From Dolomedes plantarius (lineage: Eukaryota; Arthropoda; Arachnida; Araneae; Dolomedidae), in NCBI GenBank assembly GCA_907164885.2, contig OU015503.1, positions 129,880,948 to 129,944,947 on the forward strand: a stretch of 64,000 nt of DNA. The letters are read 5' to 3'. The notes beneath the pieces are model-generated. The model searched no databases. It had not been told where the DNA came from and saw only the letters and a program-made list of their open reading frames with translations. Shown here piece by piece: positions 58,740 to 64,000 of this stretch. The position numbers and the translations under genes were made by a program. Within the stretch, counting starts at the first letter, position 1, and each line of letters starts with the position of its first letter.

Positions 58740-60415
58740 GGTAAACAAACATATGTTAGTGAACAGACATGGGCTAATCTCGCGAACCGAGCATAGCAGG
58801 ATATCGCGACTGGTACCGATGGACGCGGAAGGACGAGACGCGTGCACTGATACCATCCTCAACTTTCAAAACTTTAAACTTTTTTAATTATTAAATTAAA
58901 ACTGCCGAACTCAAAAGAAGCGGACGACAGAAACAGCTGACATTCCGGGTTGGCCAGCTCTTTTCCGTTTCGCAAATTTCCACTATATTCATGCATGCAA
59001 AATTCAAATTTTCCGTCCACCAATCGACAAATTTTTTGTTTCCATGTGTTCTACAACTCTTCATCTTTAAGGATATACACATTTTTATAAAGTTAAAAAA
59101 GGTTTTTCGTTGTAAACGAAGCTTTTTCCCCCAAGCAGTTTTCCGAATTTCACGAAATCGACAATTTTGATGGACAAATATTTCAATTTAACGATTTATC
59201 GGCATTTGCTAGATGTTCAGCTTCCAAAATATATCAAATACATATGAAAATATGTTATCATTCTAATAAAAGCGTACTTACAAAACTCACTTTTGAAATT
59301 TCCCGCGCTGATCGCCATAGTATCTTAATGTAAATGAATAAATGAATGTCGAGTTCGTAATTTTTCGACTAATTTTTTTACTCGCTAATAATTCCAGGAA
59401 CTTCATGAAATTTGTTTCTACTTAATGAGCAACTGATGAGGATTCTTCCACCACCAATTTTGAATTAATCAGAACTGTCTTTTTATTTTTTAAGCACTTT
59501 TTCCCCCATAAGATTTAATATTTACATTCGGCCATGTTGCCAAAAGGAAAAAATTATTAGTTGAGAACGAGTCATTTAATAATTGAAATCCAAAAATAAT
59601 TTTTAAGTACCAGAAATAATTTTAGTTTTAGGAGATGAGAAGTTAAAACCTTTAGAATTTTTCCTAATTGAATGAACTTCTTTTTTGTATAAAAAGCAAA
59701 ATTTGAAAACGGAAATTTGAAAGAATTATTTCAAAAGCCCAAAAACAAAATTTGAAAAAGAGCATACTCATTTTCCGTATATTTTGGCGTATATATATTC
59801 CGATGGCGTATATATACGCCATCGGAGTGCGACGCCATTTTCGGCTCTGGAGACCAGAATTAATCGCTTCCATGTTAACGTCCATAGAGGAAAATTTCGA
59901 GGAATTTTTTACTTCAAAGCCAATATTTTTTAATTCTTAAAACCTATTGACATGTATACCGAAGACTTCGTATAAACTTAATTTTAAAAATACTTTTAAC
60001 AGTGTTCCAAGCGCAATATTGAAAGGTTTCTTTGGAAATCGGCTGTTTTACTCTTTGTGCGCAAACATTTGGCACAGAGTTGGCTGATTTTCGCCAAGTG
60101 CAGATGCTTTTGCACATTTCAGTTTATTCTCTGGTGTTGCGATAAATATCTCCCCAGGGCAATAAATACTATGTTGAGGTGACGTGTAAACGTCAGATGT
60201 TAGTTGAAATATTCTGGTTTTGTCTTAGATGAAAACATTTCGTTTGAAAATTTTACTTACTAATTTTCTACATCAACAATCATTATTTTCTCATCTTACA
60301 ACCGACGTATTCCATTCAAAAGTATTTAGCACTATACCAAAAGCTGAATACAATTTATCATAATATTTTTGGTGTAGTACAGATCTCTTTTATCCCTCTT
60401 TATTTAAATACTAGA
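58740..60415. other. no supported gene
   Basis: AT-rich. Apart from the palindrome at 59799-59826 nothing was recognised; frames are short. Confidence 0.45.
59799..59826. repeat. 28-bp perfect palindrome
   Basis: TCCGATGGCG-TATATATA-CGCCATCGGA reads the same on both strands, and 'ggcgtatatatattcc' just before it (59787-59800) repeats half of it. The core is a TATATATA tract. Confidence 0.95.
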
Positions 60416-60420
60416 AGGTA

Positions 60421-61156
60421 ACCCGTCATTTTGACGTCATAATACTAATAATGACGTCATAATGGAAAAAGTATATGAAAGTTAAAAAATATCCCGAATT
60501 ATCTAACAATATTGCATTTAATCCACACCTTGTAAAAGCAAACCCTTTCATTATTTTTTATTTATTTAGTTTTTCATGCGATCGGAGTAGTAGACTGCCA
60601 TCCAACCCGTCATTTTGACGTCATAATACTAATAATGACGTCATAGTGGAAAAAGTATATGAAAGTTAAAAAATATCCCGAATTATCTAACAATATTGCA
60701 TTTAATCCACACCTTGTAAAAGCAAACCCTTTCATTATTTTTTATTTATTTAGTTTTTCATGCGATCGGAGTAGTAGACTGCCATCCAACCCGTCATTTT
60801 GACGTCATAATACTAATAATGACGTCATAGTGGAAAAAGTATATGAAAGTTAAAAAATATCCCGAATTATCTAACAATATTGCATTTAATCCACACCTTG
60901 TAAAAGCAAACCCTTTCATTATTTTTTATTTATTTAGTTTTTCATGCGATCGGAGTAGTAGACTGCCATCCAACCCGTCATTTTGACGTCATAATACTAA
61001 TAATGACGTCATAGTGGAAAAAGTATATGAAAGTTAAAAAATATCCCGAATTATCTAACAATATTGCATTTAATCCACACCTTGTAAAAGCAAACCCTTT
61101 CGTTATTTTTTATTTATTTAGTTTTTCATGCGACTGGAGTAGTAGACTGTCATCCA
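60421..61156 (+). repeat. satellite: four 184-bp units, each with two CRE sites
   Basis: The landmark 'cccgtcattttgacgtcat' recurs with exact 184-base spacing (the G of cccG at 60425, 60609, 60793 and 60977). The inner copies are almost identical; the first has 'aatgg' for 'agtgg', and the last differs at 'ttcgtta', 'cgactgg' and 'ctgtcat'. Each unit contains TGACGTCA twice, 20 bases apart start to start (first unit 60432-60439 and 60452-60459), giving eight sites. The near-identity indicates recent expansion or homogenisation. Confidence 0.97.
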
Positions 61157-61159
61157 GAT

Positions 61160-62065
61160 TTTTACAGCGCACTACGCGATATGAATACTTGAGCTACTTG
61201 ATTCATCCACATTCAAGTTTGTTTACTTTCAGAATTCATCGCAAAAGTAAACAGATTTTTAAAAACTGTTAAATATACAGCTAAAAGCATCTGAAATTGA
61301 AATTAAGCCTAACCGGCTGTTTGTTTACTGAAGGCTTCAATTGAAAGATGAGTACAGCCCGGAAGTGTTATACAGAGACAACGGCTATTATATATATAAT
61401 GCTCTGTTTCGCTGTTCACTGCAGTCATCGGAATTTAAAGCACACCTCTTCTCATCCTACTTCCATTGTAAAGAAAAGAAAAAGGATTTTCATACAACAT
61501 GAAAAAAAATACGTAATCTTTACGGATTTCTTAGAGATAAAAATAATAATCTAAAAGCAAAGATTTAAAAAATTAATAAACAAAATAAGGAACATTTTAA
61601 AATTGTTTTTGGGAGGCAGCAATATTTAAACTACGACGCTCATATAAATTTTGTCATGTATTCTATTGAAGTTTAACCTTCAAATTCAGATAATAAAACA
61701 GCACCAATGCTTGGGGAAAAAAACGATGCTTCTAGTGAAAAGGAATAAGGTCTAAAATAGAAAAAACTCATATTTAATGGACAGTTATTGAAGAATCACT
61801 TGTGCTAAATAAAATCCTTTGTGATCGCCCCCAAAACGAACGTTTTCTTTCCTTTCCTTTTTCTCTCTGTGTGTGTACGCCTTTTCATTTAATTAAAAAC
61901 GAAAGTTTAAATTTAAATTGTCTTAACTCAGCAAAAATTATAGCTTAAAAATCTCTCCTGACCAATTTCACGAACACCCTTGCTGAAATTAATTATAGTC
62001 ATCACTGGACAAGCCCAGGTACTCAGAAAACAGCCATAATTGTGTTTAAAACTTTTTAATCATGT
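61160..62065. other. no supported gene
   Basis: AT-rich with short frames (for example 61348-61554); no recognised domains or repeats. Confidence 0.45.
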
Positions 62066-62069
62066 CTTA

Positions 62070-62284
62070 GGCCGTCTGCACACGGAGCAACTCAAAAGAA
62101 ACTGATAACCGACTCAAATCACAAACCAGTCCGTGATGAGTCGCAACCTATGTAATTGAATGGAGCCACGCACACGGCGCAACTGGTTACAAACCCGTCC
62201 GGACGGGTTGCGACTCATCACGGACTGGTTTGTGATTTGAGTCGGTTATCAGTTTCTTTTGAGTTGCTTCGTGTGCAGACGGGC
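62070..62284. mobile_element. PIF/Harbinger-like foldback miniature element, 215 bp
   Basis: GGCCGTCTGCACACGGAGCA at the left and GCCCGTCTGCACACGAAGCA at the right (reverse complement) begin an inverted repeat; from GCAACTCAAAAGAAACTGAT inward it is perfect for about 62 bases. TTA flanks both sides (62067-62069, 62285-62287), the PIF/Harbinger target. The near-perfect long arms suggest recent origin. Confidence 0.88.
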
Positions 62285-62571
62285 TTATAGTGTGAAAACT
62301 TGCATTTTCACATAAAAATAAACTATCCTTATCTACTTCGAAAGCCAACTGGAAAATTATTGAGAAGTAATCATATGTGTAGGAATTTGATATGTTTCAG
62401 TTATAAACAGTCAGATTTATAACTGAAATACTAGATAAATACTAATCAATCAGAAGAGCATCTATTTTTTTAAATAGGCAAAAGGAGATTTGAGAGAAAA
62501 AAAAACACAAATAAAACTTACTTCAACATCTTAAGTTTTATTTTCCATTCATGCATGACTACATGCACATA

Positions 62572-63322
62572 CAGTCCGACCACAGTACGAAGAACCACGG
62601 TTGGCATAGTGCCAAGACGATTCTATTCACTCTGTAGGTAAGGCTGCTGAGGAAGGAGGGGGAAAACTCTCGTATTCTCTCGACATTCTTTAGAATCGGT
62701 TACTAACTGCGCTTGCTTGCTTTTTCCTCGTCTGTTATTTTGATTATTATTTTGAAATTAATGGATCCTTTACCCAACACAACTGCTCGGAATAAGACGT
62801 TCCGTAGTGATTGTAAACGTATAATACACAATTTAATTAAATTGTGTGATAAAGAAGCACTAGAAGGAAATGTTATTGTTCCACTTTCGCAATCCCTAAA
62901 GAGAGCTAGTGAAGTGACCGGGATATCAATGTCCAGTGTAAAAAGAATACGCAAAGGGTGAAGAAACTCCAAAATTTGAATCTCCGAGGAAACTTCAGAA
63001 AAAGAACCACCGAAAACGTAGCTTTAGATGATTTTGATTGTGATGTAATCCGAAAATATCCACTCCTATAACACTCCTATTTTTTAAATAGATTTGCTTC
63101 TTTCTTTTTATTATTTTGAAATTATTATTCACATATTCGATCAAAAATAAAGTTTTAAAAAATAACTTTAAAATTGCGGACAAAAAGCAGTCTGAAATAC
63201 ATTCCGTATTTCACAAACAAACACATCCGAAAATATGACGTTTTCCCCTATTTTCTAAGTAGACTAGCTTTTCTCGCGCATGCGTAACAGCTTCCAGGGA
63301 TCTTGCTTCCGTGGTCGGACAG
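62572..63322 (+). mobile_element. TA-flanked element, 751 bp, with internal deletion
   Basis: The left end CAGTCCGACCACAGTACGAA and the right end (reverse complement CTGTCCGACCACGGAAGCAA) are imperfect inverted repeats. TA flanks both sides (62570-62571, 63323-63324). Only the N-terminal part of a transposase is present, so the rest was deleted. Confidence 0.8.
62761..63060 (+). pseudogene. N-terminal fragment of a transposase-like protein
   Basis: ATG 62761 starts MDPLPNTTARNKTFRSDCKR, and the 66-codon frame continues to a helix-turn-helix-like ASEVTGISMSSVKRIRKG before a TGA. After frame changes, FESPRKLQKKNHRKR and ALDDFDCDVIRKY can be read to about 63060; the acidic DDFD stretch is a familiar feature after the DNA-binding part of a Tc1/mariner-like family seen in aphids and spiders. 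The catalytic core is missing. Family placement is from general resemblance. Confidence 0.6.
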
Positions 63323-63534
63323 TATAATCCCACACGGGTCGTAATAAAACGACTGTAAGTGGAAAGAGTTCAAAGCATCTTGCCCTTGTTTTATTAAATT
63401 TAAATTCCCTCTGAAAAAAAAGAACAAATATCGTAAGTTGTCGTCATTTCACACAGCTAACAGACACCGGAAATGAATTTATCTAAACAATCCCAAAATT
63501 ATTTGGCATCTTTATTTAGAAGGTTACCATATAA

Positions 63535-63705
63535 GGGCCTGTTCACATAGGAGTCCGGTAGCGGAAGCGTTAAAGTATTCGGTAAATATATTTAACCAAT
63601 GACAAACCTCCAAACTATTAGCAACGAAATTTTTAACGCCTATGATTGGTTTATTTTCGTATCAACGTCATCTTTCCCTTAACGCTACGCAACGGACTCC
63701 TTACT
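63535..63705. mobile_element. possible second PIF/Harbinger-like miniature element
   Basis: GGAGTCCGGTAGCGGAAGCG near the left end pairs with GGAGTCCGTTGCGTAGCG (reverse complement) near the right, and inner segments 'aaccaatga' and 'tgattggtt' are also mirrored. The left start GGGCCTGTTCACA is of the usual type; the outermost right terminus is degraded and no target duplication is clear. Confidence 0.5.
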
Positions 63706-64000
63706 GGGATTCCGAGAGTTGAACTGGGGAGAGAGAGCCTGAGAGCCGACCAGGCGAGAGGTGCCTAAAAGCAGCAGACGGGAGAAATAGTCTCGACGGG
63801 GCATGACGTTGGCCCCTATAAGCGGCAGACGGTTGCGCAGTTAACCCTTATCGCGGCAGACGGCTGCGTAGTGTAAGCCATTAAGATATGTGGAGGCCTG
63901 ACGTGTAACGATATATGTACCTACCGTAAATCATCATATGTAAATAGTCCTTAACGCCAATATATAGTGTTCGTGGAAGTGACAGGACTCTGTCCTTTAT
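63706..64000. other. GC-richer segment with repeated 'gcagacgg' motif
   Basis: 'cagcagacgggagaaa', 'gcggcagacggttgcgcag' and 'gcggcagacggctgcgtag' form three imperfect repeats, followed by CG-containing AT-rich sequence to the window edge. It could be the edge of an LTR or another element, but the defining boundaries are outside the window. Confidence 0.3.

Noticed and set aside
60421..61156. CRISPR-like array
   Set aside because: Units are contiguous 184-base repeats without unique spacers, in a eukaryotic context.
63706..64000. LTR of a retrotransposon at the window edge
   Set aside because: No TG...CA boundaries, primer-binding site or second LTR is visible inside the window.

Overview
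This window looks like repeat-rich, AT-rich nuclear DNA from an animal, most likely an arthropod and plausibly an arachnid. The evidence is several decayed Tc1-like transposases, Helitron ends, tRNA-derived SINEs, hAT and PIF/Harbinger-type miniature elements, many microsatellites and satellites, and no operons or long open reading frames. The species cannot be named from the sequence. No complete host gene could be supported. The best host-coding candidate is a possible last exon at 57110-57231, with a strong splice acceptor, balanced codons, a stop and an AATAAA signal. Weaker exon-like stretches lie at 14829-15047 and on the minus strand near 10062-10190 and 11906-12003.

Layout. 1-760 holds a minus-strand DDE transposase relic. 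2.2-5.8 kb is CpG-rich and gene-poor, with CTCF-like sites. 5.9-8.8 kb is decayed tandem repeat with long C and G runs, interrupted by a 0.9 kb terminal-inverted-repeat element flanked by an exact 8-bp target duplication. 9.0-12.3 kb carries two related modules, each a tandem repeat followed by an exon-like minus-strand block. 12.9-14.6 kb holds two satellites, one with a 147-bp unit. 15.4-18.2 kb contains a Helitron 3' end and a 1.59 kb element with perfect 32-bp ends. 18.2-20.2 and 24.9-26.9 kb are two copies of one duplicated block. Between them lie a pogo-like element with a SINE in it, an unidentified GC-richer stretch and a broken Tc1 transposase.

The right half is dominated by a second duplication: 28.0-36.6 kb and 49.5-52.5 kb are long direct copies, with a diverged partial copy at 44.8-46.3 kb. 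The 49.5-52.5 kb copy lacks the Helitron and the Tc1 element of the other, so it preserves their empty sites. Other elements include a TA-flanked element rich in GGCCCAT motifs (37.2-38.2 kb), tandem CCAGCGG-rich repeats (39.5-40.0 kb, again at 55.9-56.1 kb), two hAT miniature elements (one inside a SINE), and a Tc1 element with DD36E spacing (42.5-43.7 kb). The last 6 kb has a 184-bp satellite carrying paired CRE sites, a PIF/Harbinger-like foldback element, and a small TA-flanked element that keeps only the N-terminal part of a transposase.

The parts do not form a pathway. They record successive insertion, duplication and decay. The least ordinary signals are the empty-site pairs, the CRE satellite, the 147-bp satellite whose unit keeps a reading frame open, and the exon candidate at 57.1 kb. 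All calls were made by eye; identity values were not computed.
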